NCBI GenBank assembly: GCA_022071945.1
Contig: JAJVIN010000015.1
Location: 144,251-208,250 of the forward strand
DNA length: 64,000 bases
Reading direction: 5' to 3'
Source: Thermoanaerobaculia bacterium
Lineage (GTDB): Bacteria; Acidobacteriota; Thermoanaerobaculia; UBA5066
Shown here: in pieces, positions 25,177-33,696 of the stretch
How the letters are laid out: every line of letters starts with the position of its first letter
Numbering within the stretch: the first letter of the stretch is position 1
The notes under the pieces: generated by a model
Database searches by the model: none
Seen by the model: the letters and a program-made list of their open reading frames with translations, nothing else
Told to the model about the DNA's origin: nothing
Position numbers and translations under genes: made by a program

Positions 25177-26091
25177 GTGAGTACCAGTTCGATTCGCGTT
25201 GCCTTCGCCGGTCTCGGAACGATGGGCGTGGGCATGGCCCGCAACATCGCCCGCGCCGGATTCCCCCTCACCGTCACCACCCGGACCTTCGAGAAGGCCG
25301 AGACCCTGGCCCGGGAACTGGCGGAGGCTGGCTTTCCCGTCAAGCCGGTCCGGACCCCGGCCGAAGCCGCCCTTTCGGCGGACATCGTCGTCTCGTGCGT
25401 CCCGGACGCGCCCGAGGTCGAGAAGGTCCATCTGGGGGCCATGGGCACGGTTCATGGCGCCCGGCCCGGCACCATCGTGATCGACTGCTCGACGATTGCC
25501 GCCGAGGCCGCGCGGGAGATCGCCGGTCAGCTCGCCGAGAACGACATCTCCTTCATCGACGCGCCCGTTTCCGGCGGTCAGAAGGGGGCAAACGAGGGAA
25601 CTCTCAGCTTCTTCATCGGGGGGGCCGAGGATGCCGTCGAGAGGGCGCGTCCGGTCCTTGCGGCCATGGGCAAGAGGCTCACCCACCTTGGCCCCTCGGG
25701 CGCGGGCCAGCTCGGCAAGGCCACGAACCAGGTCATCGTCGCCGGTAATCTGATGGCTGTCTGCGAGGGCCTCATCTTCGCCCAGAAGGCCGGACTCCCG
25801 CTCGAGGCCCTCCACACCGCCCTGACTTCGGGCGCTGCCAACTCCTGGGCCCTCGAGGTTCTCGGCAAGAAGATCCTCGACCGTGACTTTCAACCCGCCT
25901 TCGCCGTGAAGCACCAGCAGAAGGACCTCGCGATCGTCCTCCGAACCGCCCGGGAGAACGGCGTTCCCCTGCCGGGAGTCGCTCTCGTTCACCAGCTTCT
26001 CGCCGCTCTCGAATCAACGGGACGCTCCGAAAACGGCACCCAGTCCCTGATGCTGCTCTATGAACAGCTCGCGGGTGTCTCTCATGACTGA
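25177..26091 (+). CDS. NAD(P)-dependent beta-hydroxyacid dehydrogenase family enzyme
   Basis: A 304-residue member of the 3-hydroxyisobutyrate/6-phosphogluconate dehydrogenase-related family. The N-terminal Rossmann motif is G-L-G-T-M-G, the substrate-binding signature D-A-P-V-S-G-G is at about 125-131, and the catalytic Lys lies in G-K-A-T-N-Q. The start is GTG at 25177, ahead of S-T-S-S-I-R-V-A-F-A-G-L-G, with a GGAG about 10 bases upstream; an ATG at 25111 is an alternative that adds 22 residues. Substrate cannot be set from sequence: tartronate semialdehyde, 3-hydroxyisobutyrate, succinic semialdehyde and glyoxylate reductases share these motifs. Confidence 0.87.
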   Translation: MSTSSIRVAFAGLGTMGVGMARNIARAGFPLTVTTRTFEKAETLARELAEAGFPVKPVRTPAEAALSADIVVSCVPDAPEVEKVHLGAMGTVHGARPGTIVIDCSTIAAEAAREIAGQLAENDISFIDAPVSGGQKGANEGTLSFFIGGAEDAVERARPVLAAMGKRLTHLGPSGAGQLGKATNQVIVAGNLMAVCEGLIFAQKAGLPLEALHTALTSGAANSWALEVLGKKILDRDFQPAFAVKHQQKDLAIVLRTARENGVPLPGVALVHQLLAALESTGRSENGTQSLMLLYEQLAGVSHD

Positions 26092-26110
26092 CGTTCCCAG
26101 GAGGTTCCGA

Positions 26111-26572
26111 GTGAGATCTCTCATCGCCGCAGCCGTCTTCGCCCTCCTTCTTCTGCCCTCAACGGCCGGGCTCGCCCAGAGCGGCAAGACCCGGGAAGCG
26201 TGGTTCAGCCTGGTCCCGAACAAGGAGCAGAAGGTGGGAATCAAGTCGGGCCCGATCACGATCGAGACGGTCCGGATCCGCAACTGGCCGGATGCCGACG
26301 ACTTCCAGGACGCCGAGAAGGACCTGAACGAAACCCACACCATGTGGCTGGAGTTCACCTACTCGAACCGCGACGAGGTGCGGGACTACAAGTGCCTCTA
26401 TGTCGTCACCGTTCCGGGACCGGACGGGGCCGTAGCGGGACAGAATGACCGCAAGGCCACCCTCGACAAGGGAAAGCTCCACGACACGAACAAGGTGTCG
26501 CTCAAGATGAAGACCCGGTACTACAAGAAGCTCAAGAGCTTCCGTGTCACGTTCGACATCTGGCCGGACTGA
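26111..26572 (+). CDS. Secreted protein of unknown function
   Basis: A 153-residue protein. The start is GTG at 26111 because a perfect Shine-Dalgarno (AGGAGG, 26099-26104) sits six bases upstream and the protein then opens with a signal peptide (R-S-L-I-A-A-A-V-F-A-L-L, ending G-L-A-Q). Longer starts at 26060 and 26084 overlap the dehydrogenase gene. The mature part is polar with several aromatic beta-strand-like segments and a single Cys; I recognise no family. It follows the dehydrogenase by 19 bp and converges with the next gene. Confidence 0.7.
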   Translation: MRSLIAAAVFALLLLPSTAGLAQSGKTREAWFSLVPNKEQKVGIKSGPITIETVRIRNWPDADDFQDAEKDLNETHTMWLEFTYSNRDEVRDYKCLYVVTVPGPDGAVAGQNDRKATLDKGKLHDTNKVSLKMKTRYYKKLKSFRVTFDIWPD

Positions 26573-26629
26573 GGCGGAGCCGCTCCGCGAAACCCGGAGA
26601 TCATCGAGACGGCCGCCCGCATCGCCGCC

Positions 26630-28144
26630 TCACTTCCACCTCATCTCCCAGCCCGAGAGGGCCCGGTCGAGGTGTGGCTGCCATTCGATGTCCTTGCGGA
26701 TCCCGTAGAGGTCGTGGCGGCCGAGAAGGGGCAGGTGGTAGCGATCGGCGACCAGGATCCGCATCGTCTCTTGCAGGAGCTTTCTCCGTGCCGTCATGTC
26801 GCGTTCCGACGCGACGCGTTGAGTCAGCTCGTCCAGGATGGGATTGGAATACCCGTTGAAGTTCGAGCGTCCGTAGACGCCCGTCCGGGTGTGGGCAAAG
26901 GAGTCGAAGATGTCGCTGGCGTCGACCGTGGGCGCGGTCACGCCTCCGAGGTAGAAAGGGACTTCTCCGCGCACGAGCCTCGGGAAGAGCTCCGAGAAGG
27001 AGGACGACCTCAGGGTCAGCTGGATTCCGAGCTCGCCCAGTTGACGGGCGATCTCTTCTCCGGACCTGCCGGCGCGGTATTCGAGCGTCAGGGCAAATCC
27101 CCCGGGATACCCCGCGCTCGACAGGAGCGCCCGCGCGCGGGCCAGGTCCCGCTTCGGCACGCCGAGTGAGGGGTCGTACCCGAAAACGCCCGGGCTGACG
27201 AGCTGGCTGGCAACCTGTCCATGCCCCTTGGTCACCTCGCGCACGAGGAGCTGCCGGTCGAGGGCGAGGTCGATCGCTTCCCTCACCCGGGGGTCCTTGA
27301 ACCGGGGATCGGACGCCGAGAGGTGGAGGTACTCGATGACGGTCGAGACCACGCTCACGACCTTCATCTCCGGATGCTGGTTGACCCTCTCGACATCCAC
27401 GGGCTGAATGTCCTGGACGATGTCGAGCTCCCCGCGCAGGAGCTTCTCGGTCCTTTCGGCCGGATCACCCGAAGGGACGACGAGCAGGCGGTGGAGCGCC
27501 TTCCGGCTCCCCCAGTTGCCGGGCACCGGCTCCAGGGAAAAGGGCTCTCCCTTTCTCCAGGACTCGATGCGGTACGGCCCGCTTCCCGCGGCCGACCCCG
27601 TCTTCGCCGACGGGTCTTCCTCGAGGATCGCGATGAAGGCGAGCTTGTTGAGAAGGGCCGGGAAGGGTCGCCTGGTCTTGACGATGACCTCCTGGGGACC
27701 GGCAGCCGTCACGGACTCGATCTCGACGAGGTAGCTCGCCAGGAGGCTGTCGGGCCGGGTCATGGCACGCTCGAGACTGAAGACGACGTGATCCGAGGTG
27801 ACCGGCGTCTGGTTCCAGAAGTGCGCGTCGGAACGCAAGTGGAACCGCCATGTCGTGTCGTCGGGGTTGCTCCACGAGTCGGCCAGGAGCGGCTGCAACT
27901 GGAGCTGATCGTCGAAGACGACGAGCGTGTCGTAGACGTTCCTGAGAATCGAGAACGTTCCCACCTCGTTGTGCGCATGCGGATCCAGCGTCACCGGTCC
28001 GCTGTGGAGGCCGATCCGGATCGAGGAGGGCCGCTCCGGTTGGCGGCAAGCGGGGCCGCACAGAGAGAGCAAGAGGCCGGCCGCAAACGCCGCCAGGGGA
28101 CGCTTTCCGAAAGCGCGGGGCGGGTGTCTCCTTCCGCCGCTCAT
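26630..28144 (-). CDS. Extracellular solute-binding lipoprotein, family 5 (peptide/nickel type)
   Basis: A 504-residue SBP_bac_5 protein. It has an N-terminal export signal with Cys in C-G-P-A-C near residue 30, so it is probably a lipoprotein although the lipobox is not canonical. Family features: L-D-P-H (about 53-56), an N-V-Y-D-T-L segment, D-P-R-F-K-D-P-R-V-R-E-A-I-D-L-A-L-D-R (about 285-303), and D-A-S-D-I-F-D near 420. Such proteins feed Opp/Dpp importers, but no permease or ATPase is adjacent. It lies 46 bp downstream of the beta-propeller kinase on the same strand and may supply or sense its ligand. Confidence 0.88.
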   Translation of the reverse strand: MSGGRRHPPRAFGKRPLAAFAAGLLLSLCGPACRQPERPSSIRIGLHSGPVTLDPHAHNEVGTFSILRNVYDTLVVFDDQLQLQPLLADSWSNPDDTTWRFHLRSDAHFWNQTPVTSDHVVFSLERAMTRPDSLLASYLVEIESVTAAGPQEVIVKTRRPFPALLNKLAFIAILEEDPSAKTGSAAGSGPYRIESWRKGEPFSLEPVPGNWGSRKALHRLLVVPSGDPAERTEKLLRGELDIVQDIQPVDVERVNQHPEMKVVSVVSTVIEYLHLSASDPRFKDPRVREAIDLALDRQLLVREVTKGHGQVASQLVSPGVFGYDPSLGVPKRDLARARALLSSAGYPGGFALTLEYRAGRSGEEIARQLGELGIQLTLRSSSFSELFPRLVRGEVPFYLGGVTAPTVDASDIFDSFAHTRTGVYGRSNFNGYSNPILDELTQRVASERDMTARRKLLQETMRILVADRYHLPLLGRHDLYGIRKDIEWQPHLDRALSGWEMRWK

Positions 28145-28190
28145 CGACAGGACAGGAAGATTATGCGCTCCGCCCCGCGGCGGCCTACCC

Positions 28191-31100
28191 TCAGGAACCC
28201 GCCTCGTTTCCGGCCGCCAGCACCTGGGGCAGGGTGACCGTGAAGGACGATCCGGAGCCCGCCGCCGAGCAAACCTGGATGTCCCCACCGAGCATCTGGC
28301 AGAGACGCCTGGCGATGACGAGGCCGAGTCCCGTGCCTCCAAAGCGCCGCGTCGTGCTCGCATCGGCCTGCGCAAAGGGCTGAAAGAGCCGGGAGATCTG
28401 TTCCGGGCTCATGCCGATCCCCGTGTCGGAAACCTCGACTCTCAGGTACGACGCGACCGATCCCGCCGAGAGGCGAACGGTGCCGTTCTCAGTGAACTTC
28501 GCGGCATTCGACAACAGATTCAACAGGATCTGACGCAGACGCGCGGGATCCGAGATCATCTCGGCGGCGATCTCCCCGATCTCGAGCTCGACGCGGTTCC
28601 CCCGCTTCTCCACGAGGGGGCGGACGGTGGCGACCGCGTCGCTTATCAGGGCAGCCGGGTCGAAAGAAACGATCTCCAGCTCGAGACGGCCCGACTCGAT
28701 CTTGGAGAGGTCGAGGATCTCGTTGACGAGATTCAGCTGCAGGAGCGCCGCCGCGCGGATCTTCTCGAGGTCGGGCCCGAGGGACTCCGCCCCGACGGCG
28801 CGCGCGTCCTCGGCCAGGAGCTCGGAGTACCCGATGATGGCGTTGAGAGGGGTCCGCAGCTCGTGGCTCATGTTCGCAAGGAAGCTGCTCTTGGCGCGGT
28901 TTGCCTCCTCGGCGAGCCGTTGAGCCTCACCCGCGAGCCGCCGGAGCCGCTCCGCCTCCGCCTTCTCGACGAGCGCGTCGCGACGGGCCGCCTCCGTTTC
29001 GAACAGGGCGACCTCGGTCCGGGACTTCTCCTCCGCGAGCGTCCGGGTCCTTTCCTTCACGATCGTCTCGAGCTCCCTCTCACGCACCCGGACCTGGTGA
29101 AGGCGTAACCGGAATCCCCCGAAGACCAGACTCGCGACTATGAGAGACAGGACCAGGATGAACACCCGGCTTTCGTAGAAGCGCGGACGGATCGTGAACT
29201 CGAGCCGGGCCGTGGAGTCTCCGAACTCGCCGCCGGCAACGGCGGCCTGGACCTCGAAGAGGTACCGGCCCCCCGGCAGGCGCGAGTACAGGGCCACCCG
29301 CCGGTTCCCCGACCCCACCCAGCTCCGTTCGTGCCCGGAGAGCCGGTAACGATACTGCACCTGCCCCGGAGACTGCAGCCGGATGCCCGCGAAGCGGATC
29401 TCGATCTGCTCGACACCGGGGGCGAGCTCGAGCGAGGTCGCGTCTCGCTCGACTTCCGAGCCGTCGACGAGGACTTGCTCGATGCGAACCGGCGGCGGGA
29501 CGAGGTTGGGTCCCCCCGCTCGCGCGGCGTCGATCTCGATCAGTCCTCCGAGGGTGGCGAAGTAGACCTTTCGGCCCCGTCCGATGAATCCCGCGGGCTG
29601 GGAGGCTCCGACGCACTCGGCGATTCGCATCCCGTCCGCCGCGGTGAAGCCGAGGGGCGTCGGCAGGCGGGAGAGCCGCCCATCCAGGACCGCTTCGACA
29701 TCCGCCCGGGGAATCCGGAAGATTCCCCTGATGGTACCGAGCCAGAACTGATCCTCCCCGTCGAGCATCAGCCGGAAGATCTTTCCCGAAGGGAGCCCCT
29801 CGTTTTCCGTCACGGTCCGGACTTGGCCCTTGCGAACGCGCGTCAGGCCGCCGCCATCCGAGGCGATCCAGACGGTCCCTCCGGGTCCGGCCAGGACGTC
29901 GAAGATGATGGGCGAGATCAACCCCTCTTCCCTGCCGATGTAGCCCGTGATCTTGCCCCTCTCGATGACGGCCACTCCGGCACCCTGCGTCCCCGCGTAA
30001 ACGCGCCCCTCATCGTCTTCCGAGATCGCTCCGATGTAGGGGTGGCGAAGGCCCTCGAGCGGGGTGAGGCACGAGAACGCCCCCTCCCGAAGGCGGCAGA
30101 TGCCGTTTCGCGTGCCGATCCAGAGATCTCCCGAGCGCGACTCATGAAGAGCGCGCACGTTCGAGTCGGGGAGGCCGTTGGCCTGCGTGAAGAGCTCCCA
30201 TCGGTCTCCTGACTGCTTCCAGAGCCCCTTCGTGGTCCCGAACCAGATCGACCCGTCCGAGTGCTCCAGGATCGAGTAGACCGACTCGAAGCGCGATCCG
30301 GCACCGGGCTCGAGGGCCTCGACTCTTCCGTCCCGGATGCGGTCCGCCCCGCTCATCGTCCCGACGAGAAGGTCTCCCCTGGACGTCTCGATCACGCTCC
30401 TGACGTAGTCGTCCGAGAGGCCCTCGGGAACCCCGGTGGGGAGGACGGAGCCGGCGTGGAGGCGCGCGAGGCCCACGCTCGTTCCGATCCACAGGTTCCC
30501 CCCCTTGTCCTCGAGGATCTGCCACACGAGCCCGCTCGGGAACCCCTGGGCCGCCGTCAAGAAAGAGCTCCCCCGTGCCGTTGTTCTCGACAGCCCTTTT
30601 CCCCTCAGGCCCGCCCACAAGGCTCCCGCGCGATCGAAGAGGAGCCCTCCGGCCGAGACGGCTTCGCCCTCGATCCCCATCCGCAGCCGCTCGGCCCGCC
30701 CTCCCTCGAGCTTGTAGATCCCCGCTCCCGTCCCGAGCCAGATCGTGCCGTCAGGCGCCCGCGCTGCCCCGAAGATCGCGCCTCCCGTCACGAGCCCCTC
30801 GGGCAGGACCCGCTCGAAGTCCTGGCCCGAGAAGCAGAAGAACGAGTCCCTGTCGGTGACGGCGCAGACGCGGCCCGCGCCGTCCGTGAGGAGATTCCGC
30901 ACGATCGCTCGAGAGAGCTGTCCTCCTCCGGGAAAACAGGTGAACTCACTCCCGTCGAGCCGGCAAACCCCGCCGTACTCGGTGCCGGCCCAGATCTTCC
31001 CGTCGAGATCCTCGACAAGCGAGAAGACCGACGGGCTGACGAGCCCGGAGGACCGTCCGAAGGCCTGGAACTGGCCCTTCGGGGAGCGCCGGATGACGCC

Positions 31101-31430
31101 CCCGCCGTTCGTGCCGATCCACAGGGAGCCATCGCGGGAAACGGTCAGCGCCGGCACCCCGTTGCTGCCGAGGACGGGAGTGTTCCTGAGATCGAAGACC
31201 GTGAAGCTCGATCCGTTGAAGCGCGCCAGGCCGCTGTACGTGCCGATCCAGAGGTACCCGTCAGGCGTCTGGGCCAGGGAGCGCACCCCTGTCTGCGGCA
31301 GACCGTCCTCGATGCGCCAGACCGAGAGGCCGTACTGCGTCAGGGCCCTCTCGGGCGCGGCCTCCAGGCCGAGAACGGCCAGAAGGCCGAACAGGATGGC
31401 GAAGGCGAGAGGGCGGCCGGGTCTTCTCAC
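28191..31430 (-). CDS. Beta-propeller (Reg_prop/Y_Y_Y) sensor histidine kinase
   Basis: A 1079-residue membrane kinase of the hybrid-two-component-sensor class. A signal segment (1-24) is followed by about 600 residues of repeated propeller blades (W-I-G-T-x-x-G-L and L-W-I-G-T-x-G variants), a Y_Y_Y domain (about 660-745; Y-R-Y-R-L-S-G-H-E), a membrane helix (about 755-775), a coiled coil rich in Glu and Arg, HisKA with His856 (M-S-H-E-L-R-T-P-L-N-A) and HATPase_c ending L-P-Q-V-L. Unlike classical HTCS proteins it has no receiver or AraC domain at the C-terminus, so its partner regulator must be elsewhere. Its start overlaps the stop of the CoA-transferase gene (ATGA). Confidence 0.92.
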   Translation of the reverse strand: MRRPGRPLAFAILFGLLAVLGLEAAPERALTQYGLSVWRIEDGLPQTGVRSLAQTPDGYLWIGTYSGLARFNGSSFTVFDLRNTPVLGSNGVPALTVSRDGSLWIGTNGGGVIRRSPKGQFQAFGRSSGLVSPSVFSLVEDLDGKIWAGTEYGGVCRLDGSEFTCFPGGGQLSRAIVRNLLTDGAGRVCAVTDRDSFFCFSGQDFERVLPEGLVTGGAIFGAARAPDGTIWLGTGAGIYKLEGGRAERLRMGIEGEAVSAGGLLFDRAGALWAGLRGKGLSRTTARGSSFLTAAQGFPSGLVWQILEDKGGNLWIGTSVGLARLHAGSVLPTGVPEGLSDDYVRSVIETSRGDLLVGTMSGADRIRDGRVEALEPGAGSRFESVYSILEHSDGSIWFGTTKGLWKQSGDRWELFTQANGLPDSNVRALHESRSGDLWIGTRNGICRLREGAFSCLTPLEGLRHPYIGAISEDDEGRVYAGTQGAGVAVIERGKITGYIGREEGLISPIIFDVLAGPGGTVWIASDGGGLTRVRKGQVRTVTENEGLPSGKIFRLMLDGEDQFWLGTIRGIFRIPRADVEAVLDGRLSRLPTPLGFTAADGMRIAECVGASQPAGFIGRGRKVYFATLGGLIEIDAARAGGPNLVPPPVRIEQVLVDGSEVERDATSLELAPGVEQIEIRFAGIRLQSPGQVQYRYRLSGHERSWVGSGNRRVALYSRLPGGRYLFEVQAAVAGGEFGDSTARLEFTIRPRFYESRVFILVLSLIVASLVFGGFRLRLHQVRVRERELETIVKERTRTLAEEKSRTEVALFETEAARRDALVEKAEAERLRRLAGEAQRLAEEANRAKSSFLANMSHELRTPLNAIIGYSELLAEDARAVGAESLGPDLEKIRAAALLQLNLVNEILDLSKIESGRLELEIVSFDPAALISDAVATVRPLVEKRGNRVELEIGEIAAEMISDPARLRQILLNLLSNAAKFTENGTVRLSAGSVASYLRVEVSDTGIGMSPEQISRLFQPFAQADASTTRRFGGTGLGLVIARRLCQMLGGDIQVCSAAGSGSSFTVTLPQVLAAGNEAGS

Positions 31431-32725
31431 ACGAAAGTGAAGTGCCGGATCCGCTTCAGCTCACGATTCAGCTCTGCCCGGAAATCGGGATGCGCGATCG
31501 AGATGAGATGTTCGCCGCGCTCCTTGAGGGTTTTTCCGTGAAGGTTGACCGCCCCGAACTCGGTGACCACCCAGTGGACATGGCCGCGGGTCGTGACGAC
31601 TCCGGAACCAGGAACGAGCTCGGGGGCGATTCGAGACACCTTGCCGCCCGCCGCCGTCGACGGCAGGGCGAGGATGGGCTTGCCCCCCTTCGAGAGCGCC
31701 GCGCCGCGAATGAAGTCCATCTGCCCGCCGATCCCCGAGTAGATCCGGTGCCCGATCGAATCCGCGCAAACCTGTCCGGTCAGGTCGATCTGGAGCGCCG
31801 AGTTGATCGCGTGGACCTTGTCGTTCTTCCGGATCAGCGCCGTGTCGTTCGTCCGGTCGCAGGGGTGGAACTCGACGATGGGGTTGTCGTTGAGGAAGTC
31901 GTAGAGGCGCTTCGTTCCCGCCGCGAAGCTCGTCACGATCCGGCCGGGGTGAACGTGCTTGAGGCGGTTGGTGACGGCTCCCGCTTCCACGAGGTCGACG
32001 ACGCGGTCGGAGAACATCTCTGTGTGGATGCCGAGGTCCCGCTTGTTCTTCAGCCGCGCGAGGGCGGCGTCCGGGATGCCGCCGATTCCCATCTGCAGCG
32101 TGGCGCCGTCCTCCACGAGGTCCGCGATGATCTCGCCGATGCGGGCCTCGACCTGGGTCTCCTCCGCCGGCGGGTGGACATGGAGGGGGCGGTCCGTCCG
32201 GATGAAGGCGGAAACGCGGCTCATGGGCACGACCGAGTTCCCGTGAGTCCGGGGCATCTGGTCGTTGATCTCGGCGATGAGGATTCGGGCGGAATCGGCT
32301 GCCGCCTTGGCCGTGTCGACGGACGTCCCCAGGGTGCAGTTCCCGTGGCGGTCGGGCGGCGAGAGCTGCAGGAGGGCGGCGTCCAGCGGCACCTGCCGGC
32401 TGTGAAACAGCCCGGGAATGTCGGAGAGGAAGATCGGCATGAAGTCGGCCCGTCCTTCCTCGATCGCCTTGCGCAGCGGCGCCCCGGTGAAGAGCGAGAC
32501 CGACAGAAACCGGCCCACGCAGTCTGGGGAGGCGAACGGAGCGGCCCCGGCGGTATGGAGATGGTAGAGGCGGACGTTCTCGAGGTCCGCCCGCGCGACC
32601 ATGGCTTCGAGAAGCGGAGTTGGAGTCGCGGCCGCGCCGTGGACGAAGACACGCATGCTGCTGCCGAGCAGCTTGAGAGCATCCTCGGCGGAAACCGCCC
32701 GTTTTTCCCATTCATGAAGGTTCAT
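31427..32725 (-). CDS. Acetyl-CoA hydrolase/transferase family CoA-transferase
   Basis: A 432-residue family I CoA-transferase close in length and motifs to 4-hydroxybutyrate and succinate:acetate CoA-transferases. The catalytic Glu that forms the CoA thioester is Glu236 in I-H-T-E-M-F-S-D, preceded by the oxyanion region G-I-G-G-I-P-D-A. The C-terminal signature G-G-Q-M-D-F-I-R-G-A is present. It exchanges CoA between short acyl groups. The pair of substrates is not determinable here. It is translated ahead of and overlaps the propeller kinase, an unusual pairing of an enzyme with a sensor. Confidence 0.9.
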   Translation of the reverse strand: MNLHEWEKRAVSAEDALKLLGSSMRVFVHGAAATPTPLLEAMVARADLENVRLYHLHTAGAAPFASPDCVGRFLSVSLFTGAPLRKAIEEGRADFMPIFLSDIPGLFHSRQVPLDAALLQLSPPDRHGNCTLGTSVDTAKAAADSARILIAEINDQMPRTHGNSVVPMSRVSAFIRTDRPLHVHPPAEETQVEARIGEIIADLVEDGATLQMGIGGIPDAALARLKNKRDLGIHTEMFSDRVVDLVEAGAVTNRLKHVHPGRIVTSFAAGTKRLYDFLNDNPIVEFHPCDRTNDTALIRKNDKVHAINSALQIDLTGQVCADSIGHRIYSGIGGQMDFIRGAALSKGGKPILALPSTAAGGKVSRIAPELVPGSGVVTTRGHVHWVVTEFGAVNLHGKTLKERGEHLISIAHPDFRAELNRELKRIRHFTFV

Positions 32726-32801
32726 GGCGGGATTGTCCTACGGCCCGCCTGTCCGTGGAGCCCACCCGCCGCGCGGGACGCCCGCCGCGCGCGGCGCCCG
32801 G

Positions 32802-33440
32802 TCAGGTCGACGCGCCCAGGTACTTCCCCTCGGCGCTGTACGGCCAGGTCATTCCGTGGCGTCTGTAGTACTGCGCGCAGGCGTCCGGGTTCTCGAGGTG
32901 CTCGGGAGTTCCGCCGCAGAACCCCGCGAAGTGATCATCCGGCTTGACGCCGGGGTTCTTGGGCGACTGGTAATCGTCCTGACAGCCGTGCTGGATCCGG
33001 GAAACCAGCCTCTCGTTCAGAGCCCTCACGATCGCCACCGCCTCAGCCGTGAAGCTCCCCCGCGAAGCGCCACCCGCCGCGGAGATGAAGACCTTCTCGA
33101 TCCCGCCCGGTCCGAGCTTCCAGACGCACATCAGGTCGTAGTCCGAGACGAACATCTGCCCCTTCGGCGTCACGGCGACTCCGGACGTTCCGGTCTTCTG
33201 CTTGGTCGCCCACGTCTTCGGCGCCAGAAGGCCGTGCCACGGCCGGGCCGTCAGCTTCGGACACCGAACCACGATCACGAGGCCTCGCTGCGAGAACTCG
33301 CGGAACACCCCGACGTCGCGGGCATCGATCGCGGACTTTCTGGAGAAGAGGATATCGGCCTCGGACACTCCCGCATCGCGCCATTCCTGTTCCCGCTTGT
33401 GCTCCATCGATTCCTGGATGGTCACCCTCAGCTCGCCCAA
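32802..33440 (-). CDS. Compact protein resembling the catalytic core of ExoY/edema-factor nucleotidyl cyclases
   Basis: A 212-residue protein. Start is TTG at 33440, with a strong Shine-Dalgarno (GGAGG at 33451-33447) six bases ahead. From memory of ExoY: its R64, K81, K86 and K88 (V-F-G-I-R-P then T-K-G-F-S-V-K-G-K) have counterparts at R59, K75, K80 and K82 with almost identical spacing; its metal-binding D-Y-D (D212/D214) matches D100-Y-D102 in V-S-D-Y-D-L-M; its L-V-D-A-L-N...H-H-S-D-D-A-G-N-P-G matches V-R-A-L-N...Q-H151-G-C-Q-D-D...N-P-G. Only 18 residues separate K82 from D100, against about 124 in ExoY, so the CB subdomain is missing. No signal peptide or secretion gene is visible. 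Activity is unproven. A distinct unrelated family remains possible. Confidence 0.6.
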   Translation of the reverse strand: MGELRVTIQESMEHKREQEWRDAGVSEADILFSRKSAIDARDVGVFREFSQRGLVIVVRCPKLTARPWHGLLAPKTWATKQKTGTSGVAVTPKGQMFVSDYDLMCVWKLGPGGIEKVFISAAGGASRGSFTAEAVAIVRALNERLVSRIQHGCQDDYQSPKNPGVKPDDHFAGFCGGTPEHLENPDACAQYYRRHGMTWPYSAEGKYLGAST

Positions 33441-33696
33441 TCGACACCTCCGAGATGGTTCTGACTTCTTACGCGCGTTCTTCGCTCTTCCGCGGCCGGG
33501 CCAGTGGCTGGCAACGCAACAGCCGGAATCGCGCCTGTTTCATAACGAGTATAGGGAGCCGGAAGTTTCAGATCTGTGACCCGTGTCTCAGAGTTCTCCG
33601 GCCCTTCCTTCCGCCTTTCTCCCTCCGGAATGAGGCGGGCCAGCCTTAAGATAAGTGGTTGGAATCAAAGAGCGAAGGGTGCGGCAGCGAGTGACG

